Part shown: in pieces, positions 35,256 through 43,166 of the stretch
How the letters are laid out: the number at the start of each line of letters is the position of its first letter
How positions within the stretch are numbered: the stretch's first letter is position 1
DNA from: Acidobacteriota bacterium
GTDB taxonomy: Bacteria; Acidobacteriota; Terriglobia; Terriglobales; Acidobacteriaceae
Reading direction: 5' to 3'
Assembly: GCA_003225495.1 (NCBI GenBank)
Contig: QIAJ01000128.1
Span: 47,328-111,327 of the forward strand
Length of the DNA stretch: 64,000 bases
Notes under the pieces: model-generated
Seen by the model: the letters and a program-made list of their open reading frames with translations, nothing else
Database searches by the model: none
What the model was told of the DNA's origin: nothing
Position numbers and translations under genes: made by a program

Positions 35256-36716
35256 TTACGGCGCGCCAGCTGTCATTGACTTCGGTTGCAGACCGGTGAG
35301 ACGCTTCATCTCCTCGATCAGCCAGTCCACTTCCTTTTTGTTGCGAATCGTCCTGCCGAGAGTGACTTTCCGGCCGCTCTGCAGGCTCAGTTCGATGTCG
35401 TAGTAAGGAGTTCCAGTCGCGTCACCCTGCTGACTCGTGATCTTGCTGGCAATGGATGCGAGCTCCGCAAACGCAAACTGCCGCACCTCGCCGCCGCCGA
35501 ACCAGCCATCCTGCACCAGCATCGTTCCATTGCCGATCCCGACCCGAGTCGTCCCGAACCACATCTGCATGGAAATGTAGAGCAGGATGAGAGTAAAGAA
35601 CCCGAACGCCGCCGGAAAGATAAAGGGCGCGCGCGATCCCAAAAGGAAATATGTGGCGGTGCTGAAGATCAGCAAGAACGCGGTTGCTGCTGCCCCAAAG
35701 CCTTTGTTGCGAGCCATCGGAAAGTAGAATTCGACGCCTTTATCAGTCTGCGTTAACTGCACGGTTAAGGCCGCAGGACGGACCGCGAGTGGAGCTCCAA
35801 TGGGTATGGGCGTCTCTGGTTCCGGCTGCAGTGACGTCTGCTGAGTCCGAAAAACCGGGACCTCGAAGATGTCGTGATAGTCGATACCCGGCACGTCTGC
35901 CAAGGCTTCGAGGAGCCAGACAATCCCGTCGCCGGGGCCGCTTTTCTCACTTGGCTGAAGATCTCCGGGGATACGGAAGTTGACCGGGATCGTGGTGCCC
36001 GACGGCCCCGGATACAACTGCGTGGACGTAAGGTCCGATTCGGCGCGCCACAAAATGTTTTCCCGTGTAGACCTGCTATCGCCGGATCCGGTCGTGACGC
36101 GATTTACGCAAGTCAACTGTATATGCACTCCATGCTCAGCCGAGTGTGAGAAGCGGGCCTGAATCTGACCTCTCAGCTCGCCTCCAATCACGCCCGGGAC
36201 GCTGGCCATCTCAAAATATGTTTTGCCGAATTCACGATATGCCAATGTTTGACGGACGGCGCGAACCAGCAGCAAGACTCCCGAGAGTGGAAAAATCAAA
36301 ACCAGATATCCGATGGGACCTTGCGCGGTCGCCTTTGGCAGCATCAGCAGGACCGGAATCGAGACCGCGTTCCAGATCACCGCAAAGATCCACGCGCCGA
36401 TCATGGTGGAGCGAGTTTTGCTCGCGATGCGGCCTTGCGCCCATTCCTCGCGCCAGAGCCAGGGCTCGGCAGGATGCTCGGCCTGTGCCCGTTGCTGACG
36501 CTTCAGAACTTTGCTGCCATAGATGACGGCGTACATCAGACCTAGTCCAATGGCGGTGAAGATCGAGCCGATAATCAGGAGAACCCACTCATTGGGCTTG
36601 GCAGCGCCGGCCATCATGTGGGAGATCGCGCTGAATAAGGCCGACAGCCCGCCGACTGCGAAGGGCAATGCGAAGACGAAGAGAAATGCGCCGGCGAGTT
36701 TGGTATTGCGATCCAA
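35256..36716 (-). CDS. DUF3592-like multi-pass membrane protein
   Basis: 486 residues. Two N-terminal helices (AGAFLFVFALPFAVGGLSALF and WVLLIIGSIFTAIGLGLMYAVIYG), two more near 105-155, a soluble beta-rich domain with ELRGQIQARFSH and VNFRIPGDLQPSEK (arrestin-like or DUF3592-like), then two more helices near 345-390. The end holds a basic regulatory-looking segment. No catalytic motif is seen. It is convergent with the acyl-ligase gene, whose stop lies 6 bases away. Function unknown. Confidence 0.7.
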   Translation of the reverse strand: MDRNTKLAGAFLFVFALPFAVGGLSALFSAISHMMAGAAKPNEWVLLIIGSIFTAIGLGLMYAVIYGSKVLKRQQRAQAEHPAEPWLWREEWAQGRIASKTRSTMIGAWIFAVIWNAVSIPVLLMLPKATAQGPIGYLVLIFPLSGVLLLVRAVRQTLAYREFGKTYFEMASVPGVIGGELRGQIQARFSHSAEHGVHIQLTCVNRVTTGSGDSRSTRENILWRAESDLTSTQLYPGPSGTTIPVNFRIPGDLQPSEKSGPGDGIVWLLEALADVPGIDYHDIFEVPVFRTQQTSLQPEPETPIPIGAPLAVRPAALTVQLTQTDKGVEFYFPMARNKGFGAAATAFLLIFSTATYFLLGSRAPFIFPAAFGFFTLILLYISMQMWFGTTRVGIGNGTMLVQDGWFGGGEVRQFAFAELASIASKITSQQGDATGTPYYDIELSLQSGRKVTLGRTIRNKKEVDWLIEEMKRLTGLQPKSMTAGAP

Positions 36717-36806
36717 TCCTGATTAGTGTCGGTCAGCAATGCGGGCGACGCTAGAGACGGATGGTGAGGCAACCAAGGTAATAACACTTATGCACCGAAT
36801 GGAAGC

Positions 36807-36828
36807 GGGGACGCCCCGGGGCATCCCC
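36807..36828 (-). terminator. Strong hairpin, terminator candidate
   Basis: GGGGACGCCCC (36807-36817) is complementary to GGGGCATCCCC (36818-36828) except for one wobble. It lies 20 bases after the stop of the minus-strand gene ending at 36848. The following T content is low (TTCC), so its efficiency is uncertain. Confidence 0.5.
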
Positions 36829-36847
36829 TTAATTAGACAGGTAGAAA

Positions 36848-37132
36848 CTATTTTTTGTCGGCTTCCAATGCCAGGCGGCATTCTTCTAGTGCTTCGTTGA
36901 CATGCTTGAGGGCGTTGACGCGATGTCCGCCGAAATCGTGTGCAGCATGTTCCAGGTTTTGTTTGGCTTCACGCAGATGCACAATCGCAGCATTGATTTC
37001 CGGATGTTGCTCCTTGCCTGCCATTTGAACGCGGTGCAATTTCGCGGCATGCTTTTCCTGGGCAGCGGCCGGCCAACTCATGGTGATGGAAAGCAGGGCA
37101 GCAGCACAAATGGCACATAGGTGATTTTTCAT
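36848..37132 (-). CDS. Small secreted His-rich hypothetical protein
   Basis: 94 residues from the ATG at 37132, chosen because it opens a good signal peptide (MKNHLCAICAAALLSITMSWPAAAQ). The mature part is a short helical hairpin: HPEINAAIVHLREAKQNLEHAAHDFGGHRVNALKHVNEALEECRLALE, with regularly spaced His. Similar short exported proteins are common in Acidobacteriota and Proteobacteria; metal binding is possible but untested. It stands alone between two hairpins (36807 and 37255). Confidence 0.65.
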   Translation of the reverse strand: MKNHLCAICAAALLSITMSWPAAAQEKHAAKLHRVQMAGKEQHPEINAAIVHLREAKQNLEHAAHDFGGHRVNALKHVNEALEECRLALEADKK

Positions 37133-37254
37133 GGAAATGAGCCTCTTAAGTTGGGAGTTGTTTGGGCTATTGCCCGAAGGGAATCTAGCACATCGATCGC
37201 ACTCGGCCTCCGGAAGAACGATGTCCCGGCAACCACAAAGGTAAACAGACGCAG

Positions 37255-37282
37255 GAAAGCCGGGCTGGTTGGCCCGGCTTTC
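37255..37282 (-). terminator. 11-base perfect hairpin, terminator candidate
   Basis: GAAAGCCGGGC (37255-37265) and GCCCGGCTTTC (37272-37282) pair perfectly around a 6-base loop. It lies 85 bases after the stop of the gene at 37367-37606 and 120 bases before the start of the next minus-strand gene, a position suited to terminating the former. Confidence 0.6.
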
Positions 37283-37366
37283 ATACATGCGAAACCGACC
37301 ATCTCTGGATCCAGTTTCCCATTAACCCCGTGTTGTTAAAACCGTTTGTGAAACCTCTCCAAAACC

Positions 37367-37606
37367 TCACATCACCAGTGCGAGGCCCTCGAGTTCGCGT
37401 TGCAGCACCGGCAGAGAACACCCCGAAATTTCGACACGGCCAGCAGCGTCCATGGCAGCTTGTTGCGAGACGCCGTAGCCGCGACCCATCAGGAAGACCT
37501 GCAGGAGTTCCGCAGCATCGCGGGAATCAATCATGCCGCCCTGAAGAAGGTCATTCCGCAGCGCAGCGAGTTCCATCACCGTAAATCTTTCTCTCATGGC
37601 CGTCAT
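37367..37606 (-). CDS. Short hypothetical protein
   Basis: 79 residues from the ATG at 37606 (GGAGG sits very close; the ATG at 37597 is an equally good start). MRERFTVMELAALRNDLLQGGMIDSRDAAELLQVFLMGRGYGVSQQAAMDAAGRVEIS is amphipathic and helical, with no known domain. The frame is open to 37666 upstream but without a ribosome binding site. A 7-base inverted repeat (37722-37736) lies about 115 bases upstream. Confidence is limited. Confidence 0.5.
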   Translation of the reverse strand: MTAMRERFTVMELAALRNDLLQGGMIDSRDAAELLQVFLMGRGYGVSQQAAMDAAGRVEISGCSLPVLQRELEGLALVM

Positions 37607-37721
37607 CACCTCCGACCGTTGACCGCTTATAGGTATTAGACTCATCGGCAACCCGCTTTGTTGCATGCAATCGAAATGCCGAAACTTTGGTGCACAAATG
37701 ACTACGGGCCGGATGGTATCG

Positions 37722-37736
37722 AGGTTCCCGGAACCT
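37722..37736. promoter_or_regulatory. Palindrome, possible operator
   Basis: AGGTTCC (37722-37728) and GGAACCT (37730-37736) form a perfect 7-base inverted repeat around a single C. It lies upstream of the short gene at 37367-37606. No regulator is adjacent; the role is speculative. Confidence 0.3.
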
Positions 37737-37788
37737 ACATACAGTCAGCGGTTTATAGGGGAAAGACGGGATATGGCACGATCGTGGG

Positions 37789-37830
37789 GGAGACAACCTT
37801 CGTCTCCGAAATGACACTCCGTGTCGTTTC
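37789..37830 (-). other. Tandem hairpins downstream of the Trm112-like gene
   Basis: GGAGAC/GTCTCC (37789-37794, 37802-37807) and, immediately after, GAAATGACAC/GTGTCGTTTC (37808-37817, 37821-37830; one G-U wobble) form two adjacent stem-loops. They lie 27 bases after the stop of the Trm112-like gene on the minus strand. There is no T run. They may be a transcription barrier or mRNA-stabilising structure. Confidence 0.5.
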
Positions 37831-37856
37831 CAACGGAGCGGGCGAGGCCTCCGGAA

Positions 37857-38027
37857 TCAGGAGGGCGCGACAGTAGCGGCATCGATGAGCAAAATCGGGA
37901 TTCCGTCTTGTATCGGATACACGCGGCGGCACTCGCCGCATTTTAGGCTGGGGGGATTCTCCTGCAAAATGAGCGGCTTTTTGCAGGCGGGACAGACCAG
38001 AATGTCGAGCAGATCCTGTGGAATCAT
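37857..38027 (-). CDS. Trm112-family small zinc protein
   Basis: 56 residues from the ATG at 38027. It matches the Trm112/UPF0434 family: MIPQDLLDILVCPACKKPLIL, then LKCGECRRVYPIQDGIPILL, with two CxxC knuckles for zinc. Eukaryotic Trm112 activates several methyltransferases; bacterial relatives (YcaR-like) are found near lipid A or nucleotide-sugar genes. Here it stands divergent from folD. The length is standard for the family. An upstream ATG at 38060 would add a sequence without family resemblance. Confidence 0.88.
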   Translation of the reverse strand: MIPQDLLDILVCPACKKPLILQENPPSLKCGECRRVYPIQDGIPILLIDAATVAPS

Positions 38028-38117
38028 GATGCATGATTCTAGCGCGGATGCCCCGAACAAGCACCGCCGGAAGTTGAGATAGAATCGCTTCGGATTCGTA
38101 AATCAGTGCGAGGTTGA

Positions 38118-39083
38118 ATGACAGCAAGAATTCTGGACGGCAGCAAAATGGCAGCCGAAATCCGCGCCGAAGTAGCCGCCGCAGTAAAGGAAATGGCCGC
38201 CTCAGGCGTCCGGCCGGGTTTGGCAGTCGTGTTGGTCGGTCACAATCCTGCTTCGGAGGTATACGTTCGCGGCAAGGTCAGGAGCTCTGAAGAAGTAGGA
38301 ATCTATAGCGAGAAACATACGCCGCCCGAGAGCGCCACCACCCAGGACTTGCTGGACTTGGTCGCGGACCTGAATCGGCGTGAGGAAATCGACGGCATCC
38401 TGGTGCAGCTGCCCCTGCCGTCGCACGTGGACGCGAAGAAAGTTCTACTGACCGTCGATCCAGCCAAGGACGTCGACGGCTTTCATCCCATGAATGTGGG
38501 CTATCTCTCGACCCAGCGGCCTGGACTGGTGCCGTGCACGCCCGCGGGGGTGATGGAAATCCTGAAACGGAGTGGTGTTCCCGTAACGGGACAGGAAGCA
38601 GTCGTGGTCGGGCGCAGTGACATAGTGGGAAAGCCGGTCGCCATGCTTTTGCTGAACGGCAATGCAACGGTGACGGTATGCCACTCGAAGACCCGCGATC
38701 TTGCGGAAGTGTGTCGGAGGGCTGACATCCTGGTGGCGGCGATCGGACGCGCCGGCATGATCACTGGCGACTACGTGAAGTCGGGAGCGACCGTGATTGA
38801 TGTCGGCATGAATCAGGTGACCACACGCCCGGAGTTTGACCGCCTCTTTGCCGGAAACAAGAAACGTGAAGAGGCTTTCCAGGCGAAGGGTTCCACACTG
38901 GCGGGGGATGTCCACCCGGAAGTGGCGTCGGTAGCCGGCGCGATCACGCCCGTGCCCGGAGGCGTTGGCCCTCTCACTATCGCTATGCTGATGGCGAATA
39001 CGGTAAAGGCGGCCAAGATGCGCAGGGCGGCTTCCAACTTTGACCTTCGGGCTTCGAGCAATCAGGTGGGCGTCGGGCCTTAG
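38118..39083 (+). CDS. folD: Bifunctional methylenetetrahydrofolate dehydrogenase/cyclohydrolase
   Basis: 321 residues. The FolD motifs are complete: [15 protein letters not shown] (catalytic Lys), [32 protein letters not shown] (NADP site) and [19 protein letters not shown] at the C-terminus. It interconverts 5,10-methylene-, methenyl- and 10-formyl-THF, feeding purine and formyl-Met synthesis. The protein is slightly longer than usual (about 285-300), with an insertion around residues 235-255 ([15 protein letters not shown]). coaE follows 71 bases later on the same strand, so co-transcription is likely. Confidence 0.96.
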   Translation: MTARILDGSKMAAEIRAEVAAAVKEMAASGVRPGLAVVLVGHNPASEVYVRGKVRSSEEVGIYSEKHTPPESATTQDLLDLVADLNRREEIDGILVQLPLPSHVDAKKVLLTVDPAKDVDGFHPMNVGYLSTQRPGLVPCTPAGVMEILKRSGVPVTGQEAVVVGRSDIVGKPVAMLLLNGNATVTVCHSKTRDLAEVCRRADILVAAIGRAGMITGDYVKSGATVIDVGMNQVTTRPEFDRLFAGNKKREEAFQAKGSTLAGDVHPEVASVAGAITPVPGGVGPLTIAMLMANTVKAAKMRRAASNFDLRASSNQVGVGP

Positions 39084-39154
39084 GTCCAATCGTGGGCTCG
39101 TAGCTCGAAGCGCGAGGCTGGAGGCGTACTTCTGCAATCATTCGAGAAACTCCA

Positions 39155-39790
39155 TTGCTAAAAGTTGGCCTGACGGGCGGCATCGCGAGCGGCAAATCAG
39201 TCGTGGGAGAGATGTTCGTCAAGCTGGGAGCGCGGCTCATCCGCGCCGACAGCGTCGCGCACGAACTGATGCAGCCCGGACAAGCGATCTATGAGCGAGT
39301 GGTAGAGCGCTTCGGCCGGGAGATTCTCAATCCCGATGGCAGCATCAACCGCCCGCGACTGGCATCGCTGGCGTTTGGAGAGCCTGGCGCACCAGGTCAC
39401 CCTCGGGTCGAAGAGCTCAATGCCATCGTCCACCCCGCCGTGGTCAAGCGCGAGGACGAATGGATGGAAGAGATCGGGCGACTCAGTCCCGACGCCATCG
39501 CGATCGTAGAAGCTGCGCTGATCCTGGAAGCGGGCGTGGCCGATCGCTTCGACCGGCTCGTCGTAGTGACGTGCCGTCCCGAACAACGCGTAGAGCGTCT
39601 CGCCGCCCGTTTGGGTATTTCAGAAGACGCCGCTGCGGCGGAAACAACACGCCGAATGGCAGCTCAAATCGCCGACGAAGAGAAGATTAAGGCCGCGGAT
39701 TTCGTTATCGACAATTCTGGATCGTTCGGCGCGACTGAGGCGCAGGTGAAACTCGTATTCAGCACGCTTCAAAAAGAAAACGGCAAATAG
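39155..39790 (+). CDS. coaE: Dephospho-CoA kinase
   Basis: 211 residues from a TTG start (39155). The P-loop [11 protein letters not shown] opens the protein, followed by [24 protein letters not shown], the CoA domain with HPAVVKRE and the [20 protein letters not shown] segment. It phosphorylates the 3'-hydroxyl of dephospho-CoA, the last step in CoA synthesis. The TTG start is the only reasonable one, since the P-loop lies right at the N-terminus. It follows folD and precedes the YjbR-like gene. Confidence 0.95.
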   Translation: MLKVGLTGGIASGKSVVGEMFVKLGARLIRADSVAHELMQPGQAIYERVVERFGREILNPDGSINRPRLASLAFGEPGAPGHPRVEELNAIVHPAVVKREDEWMEEIGRLSPDAIAIVEAALILEAGVADRFDRLVVVTCRPEQRVERLAARLGISEDAAAAETTRRMAAQIADEEKIKAADFVIDNSGSFGATEAQVKLVFSTLQKENGK

Positions 39791-39833
39791 AGCCGTCGTT
39801 TCAGATGAGAAGCGTCCTGGAAGGAAGGCGGAA

Positions 39834-40268
39834 GTGAAAAACCCCAAGAAAAAACCCGCACAGAAAGCCCCTCCGCTCCCTGCCGGCGAAGAACATCTCC
39901 GGCGCGTCCGCCGGATCTGCAACGCCCTCCCGCAAACGACGGAAAAGCTTTCCCATGGCGCTCCCACTTTTTTCGTGGCCAAGAAAGTCTATGCGATGTT
40001 CGTCAACAACCACCACGATGATGGCCACCTAGCGGTTTGGATCCCCGTAGCCCCCGGTCTTCAGGCGACGCTGCTCAAGACCGAGCCCAAAAAATTCTAT
40101 ATGCCGCCGTATGTGGGTGTCCGCGGCTGGGTGGGGGTTGAACTGGACGAGGTCGGCGACGACGAACTCGGATTTCACCTGTGCGAAGCCTGGCGACTGA
40201 TCGCCCCGCCGAAAGTCCGGTCCGCCTCACGGTCAACCGGCCAGCGAGTCCGCGATATCTATGACTGA
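39834..40268 (+). CDS. MmcQ/YjbR-family protein
   Basis: 144 residues from a GTG start with GGAAGGCGGAA upstream. The YjbR pattern is visible: [32 protein letters not shown], then [38 protein letters not shown] and an [10 protein letters not shown] end. These are small cytoplasmic DNA-binding-like (double-wing) proteins of uncertain role. The lysine-rich N-terminus ([13 protein letters not shown]) is an addition. It is convergent with the VKOR gene, the two overlapping by 10 bases at their 3' ends. Confidence 0.82.
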   Translation: MKNPKKKPAQKAPPLPAGEEHLRRVRRICNALPQTTEKLSHGAPTFFVAKKVYAMFVNNHHDDGHLAVWIPVAPGLQATLLKTEPKKFYMPPYVGVRGWVGVELDEVGDDELGFHLCEAWRLIAPPKVRSASRSTGQRVRDIYD

Positions 40269-40693
40269 ATTGCCTTACCAGGGCGGCGCATTGCGGAAGC
40301 AACGACAGTTCCCAAATCCAGCAGCGTCAGCAGAGAAATCACTCCGAGCGAAATCACGCAGTAAACACACCATACGCCCAGCACATCCTTCTCGATGTGC
40401 GCGAGGTACAGAGAAAACGCCAGCCCAACGAGCGCTGCCGCCAGCATCAGACGGTACCAGCGTTTGAAGGCCAGGATGCCGAGCAGCAGATATCCCACAA
40501 TTCCGATTACTCCCACCGGAATCCCCTTGATCACGGCAAACGGGCTCTTGTTTACGATCCCGCAGTCCCAGCGTTCATTGATGCTGCATGGCGAATCGCC
40601 CTCGCGATAGTGCTCGCGTAGCGCGAGCGACGCAGCCACGATCCCGATCACACACAGCACTACCAGAATCCATCTCATGAAGGGGTGCTCCAA
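40259..40693 (-). CDS. Vitamin K epoxide reductase (VKOR)-family membrane protein
   Basis: 144 residues with four predicted helices. The VKOR redox Cys set is present: Cys36 and Cys44 ([17 protein letters not shown]) and the active-site pair Cys109/Cys112 ([11 protein letters not shown]); [14 protein letters not shown] is the quinone-side helix. It would reoxidise a periplasmic DsbA-like protein using quinone, replacing DsbB. The thioredoxin domain fused in many homologues is absent, so a separate partner is needed; none lies in this window. It is followed downstream on the same strand only by a convergent neighbour. Confidence 0.92.
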   Translation of the reverse strand: MEHPFMRWILVVLCVIGIVAASLALREHYREGDSPCSINERWDCGIVNKSPFAVIKGIPVGVIGIVGYLLLGILAFKRWYRLMLAAALVGLAFSLYLAHIEKDVLGVWCVYCVISLGVISLLTLLDLGTVVASAMRRPGKAIQS

Positions 40694-40717
40694 ATCCGAT
40701 CCCGAAGTTTTTGGTCC

Positions 40718-41659
40718 CTAATCGTGATACCGCTGTTCGCCGGCGGGAATCGCAACACTCAGGCGATTCTGCGTTGGCGGAAGCGGGCACGTTGCGTACG
40801 GTGTGAACGCGCACGGCGGATTGATCAGCCGGTTGAAATCCAGCCAAAGTTCACCCGCTTGCGTTAGGCCGTGATCGGGAAACTCCGTATAAAGGAATCG
40901 CCCGGCGCCATAGGTCGTAGTCTTGCTGGTGCTATCACGCAGGATGAAAAAGAGGTCTTTTGATTCCGGATCTTCCAGCACTGGTTCGAGCCGCGAGACT
41001 TGGCCATCAATTGTAAATTCGGCCACCCCCGGTGCCGGAAGCTTGCTGACCGTTCCCAGGATTGTCGGGATATCGATCATCTTGGGAGGATTGTAAGGAA
41101 TCCATTTCGCATGCACGCGATAAGCGGCATTGGGCGCATACCAGCGGAGGCCGTGAAAATCGACGCGCGTCGGAGCTTTTTCATCCTTAATACGCAGGCC
41201 ATAGCGTCCGTCCCGGTTGATCACAATGATGGTCACGCCGTTCAGCGAAAGTTTCGACGGATTGGGCTGGTCGTCTGCCAGCAATGATTGCTCTTGCGCC
41301 GCATGTCCGTCCACCTGCAGTTCTTTGGGGAAGCCGCCGGATGGGGCGAGTAACTGCATCTTGCCGTCTTTTTCAAGGCGCACGATCCCGAGGTGAGCCG
41401 GGGCCTTGGCGATTTGAATTTTGTTGTCGGCAGCAGATCCAACGCTGTTGTCGCCTTCTTTGAGCCACTCCAGACCGATCAAGGAAAGCCAACCTTCCGG
41501 AGCCTGCAAATTGACAGCTCTCTTCTCGCGCCATGCCAGCAGATCACGCTGCCACGAATCGGGAGTGGCGGGAGCATCCGCGGCGAAGGTAAAACTGGCC
41601 GTTGAAAGAACTACAACTGCCGTCAAAGCAATCAGTCGTTTTATCTTGTCGATATCCAT
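40718..41659 (-). CDS. Secreted DUF1684 protein
   Basis: 313 residues with an N-terminal signal sequence (IDKIKRLIALTAVVVLSTASFTFAADA). The DUF1684 core is clear: WREKRAVNLQAPEGWLSLIGLEWLKEGDNSVGS, RDGRYGLRIKDEKAPTRVDFHGLRWY and the C-terminal ELWLDFNRLINPPCAFTPYATCPLPPTQNRLSVAIPAGE segment (NPPCAFxxxxTCPLPPxxNRL is the family hallmark). The function of the family is unknown; the invariant Cys and Asn-Pro-Pro suggest a catalytic or binding pocket. It lies 24 bases upstream of the VKOR gene on the same strand. Confidence 0.9.
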   Translation of the reverse strand: MDIDKIKRLIALTAVVVLSTASFTFAADAPATPDSWQRDLLAWREKRAVNLQAPEGWLSLIGLEWLKEGDNSVGSAADNKIQIAKAPAHLGIVRLEKDGKMQLLAPSGGFPKELQVDGHAAQEQSLLADDQPNPSKLSLNGVTIIVINRDGRYGLRIKDEKAPTRVDFHGLRWYAPNAAYRVHAKWIPYNPPKMIDIPTILGTVSKLPAPGVAEFTIDGQVSRLEPVLEDPESKDLFFILRDSTSKTTTYGAGRFLYTEFPDHGLTQAGELWLDFNRLINPPCAFTPYATCPLPPTQNRLSVAIPAGEQRYHD

Positions 41660-41745
41660 AAACAGTCCAAATGCGTTCGATGCAGATCCTTCGCTTTTAG
41701 ACGGCTATTCCGTGCCTTTGGCGCGAAGAATTTTCCGAGGGGGAC

Positions 41746-42099
41746 TCAATTGGTTCGCTGGCTCGGCATCAGCAACCAGTGCAGGATTGAACTCACAATA
41801 CTCAACACAATCGCTCCGACAAATGCAGCGAAAAATCCGCGCACCAGAAACCCCGGCACCAGCGCGGAGGCCAGCTCCAGCATCAGTGCGTTAATCACGA
41901 ACCAGAATAAACCGAGCGTGAGAAGCGTGAGCGGGAACGTGAGGATCTTGAGAACGAATCGGATCGTCGCGTTAATAAGACCGATCGCCAACGCCGCGAT
42001 CAGAGCCGCCATTGGGCCGTTAACGTAAATGCCCGGCACCACGCGGGAGACGATCCAGACGGCCAGAGCGCTCAACAGCCAGTTCAGGATAAGACGCAC
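41746..42099 (-). CDS. Phage-holin-4-2/DUF360-like small membrane protein
   Basis: 117 residues from a GTG (42099) with GAAGGAGG seven bases upstream; an in-frame ATG at 42207 lacks such a site and adds an unlikely N-terminus. Four helices are apparent (ILNWLLSALAVWIVSRVVPGIYV, ALIAALAIGLINATIRFVLKILTFPLTLLTLGLFWFVINALMLELASALV and VRGFFAAFVGAIVLSIVSSILHWLL). The NATIRFVLKILTFPLTLLTLGLF stretch is characteristic of PF04020. Despite the name, it is chromosomal and not linked to lysis genes. Function unknown. Confidence 0.87.
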   Translation of the reverse strand: MRLILNWLLSALAVWIVSRVVPGIYVNGPMAALIAALAIGLINATIRFVLKILTFPLTLLTLGLFWFVINALMLELASALVPGFLVRGFFAAFVGAIVLSIVSSILHWLLMPSQRTN

Positions 42100-42281
42100 A
42101 GATCCTCCTTCGACAATGCCCGACACTATACACCGGGCATGGCCTTTGACAGTAAGGGACAGTAGCGACGGCCGCGGACAGTTGCACGCACCGTCGATTC
42201 GTATCAAGGCATTGCTTCAGCTATGCCGCCAGTCATTGGCCTTCGATGGCCCTTCAGGGGCTGCGGTGGGAGAATTCAAAC

Positions 42282-42773
42282 GTGGCGCAGAAAACCAACG
42301 CGGCCCGTTTGCTCGACCAACTCGGAATCCGCTACCAATTGCGGGAATACGAAGTGGATCCCGATGACCTCGCCGCCGAGACAGTCGCAGCGAAAATCGG
42401 GATGCCCGCCGAGCAAGTATTCAAGACCCTTGTTGCCCGCGGCGAGCGCAATGGAATCTGCCTGGCCGCGATCCCAGGAGACCGGGAACTCGATCTGAAA
42501 GCCTTGGCCAGCGCGGCAGGCGAGAGGAAGATCCAATTGGTCCCGGTGAAAGAACTGCAGGCGCTCACGGGCTACATCCGCGGCGGGGTCACGGCGCTCG
42601 CCGCCAAGCGCGATTTTCCCGTATATGTCGATGAAACGATCGATCTGTTCGATGTGGTGTCGATTTCTGCCGGGACGCGCGGATTGCAAATCCTGATTGC
42701 ACCCGCGGACTATCTGCGCGCAACGAATGCGAGGTTAGCATCGCTCGCACAGGCTAAGGGTTCGACCCGATAG
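42282..42773 (+). CDS. YbaK/ProX-domain Cys-tRNA(Pro) deacylase-like protein
   Basis: 163 residues from a GTG at 42282 with GGGAGA 10 bases before it. The sequence fits YbaK/EbsC: TNAARLLDQLGIRYQLREYEVD, AKIGMPAEQVFKTLVARGERNG, LAAIPGDRELDLKALASAAGERKIQLV and YIRGGVTALAAKRDFPVYVDETI. Lys in VFKTLV is the conserved active residue. YbaK hydrolyses Cys-tRNA(Pro) and related mischarged tRNAs. It is divergent from the DUF360-like gene and followed by a small membrane-protein gene. Confidence 0.92.
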   Translation: MAQKTNAARLLDQLGIRYQLREYEVDPDDLAAETVAAKIGMPAEQVFKTLVARGERNGICLAAIPGDRELDLKALASAAGERKIQLVPVKELQALTGYIRGGVTALAAKRDFPVYVDETIDLFDVVSISAGTRGLQILIAPADYLRATNARLASLAQAKGSTR

Positions 42774-42806
42774 CCATGGACCGGTGTCTAAACAGATAGA
42801 GACAGG

Positions 42807-43067
42807 ATGAAAAGGCTACCCTTATTGTTGGGGTTACTGGGCGCGGGTTGGATGGCGCTCGCAATTCAAATTGTTGCAGTCAGGGCCATTTTCTTCACGA
42901 ACTATATCGGATATCGCACCGCGCTGATGCTTCCCCAAATCGGTCGTGAGATCCCTCTCTGGCAGGATGTGTGGATTTTCAATTCCTGGTTGGTATTGAC
43001 CAGCGCTATCGAATGGGCACTGATCGGCTTTGTCATTCAATTCGCCGTTCGTAAAATATCGCGCTGA
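42807..43067 (+). CDS. Small two-helix membrane protein
   Basis: 86 residues with two hydrophobic segments (LPLLLGLLGAGWMALAIQIVAVRAIFF and SWLVLTSAIEWALIGFVIQFAV). No family is recognised. An AGACAGG site is 6-10 bases before the ATG. It lies 33 bases after the YbaK-like gene and 99 bases before kbl, all on the plus strand. Confidence 0.6.
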   Translation: MKRLPLLLGLLGAGWMALAIQIVAVRAIFFTNYIGYRTALMLPQIGREIPLWQDVWIFNSWLVLTSAIEWALIGFVIQFAVRKISR

Positions 43068-43166
43068 GAGCTACGGTACCTTGACACACTCTTCCGGTAT
43101 TAAACTGACTAGTCCAATATTTTTGTCCGGCCGTGCTTCGCGGCCAAAGAATCTCTTGAGGATCAG

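Noticed and set aside
43081..43112. TTGACA box upstream of kbl as a sigma-70 promoter
   Set aside because: No -10 hexamer at the proper spacing of 16-18 bases; a single -35-like hexamer is expected by chance.
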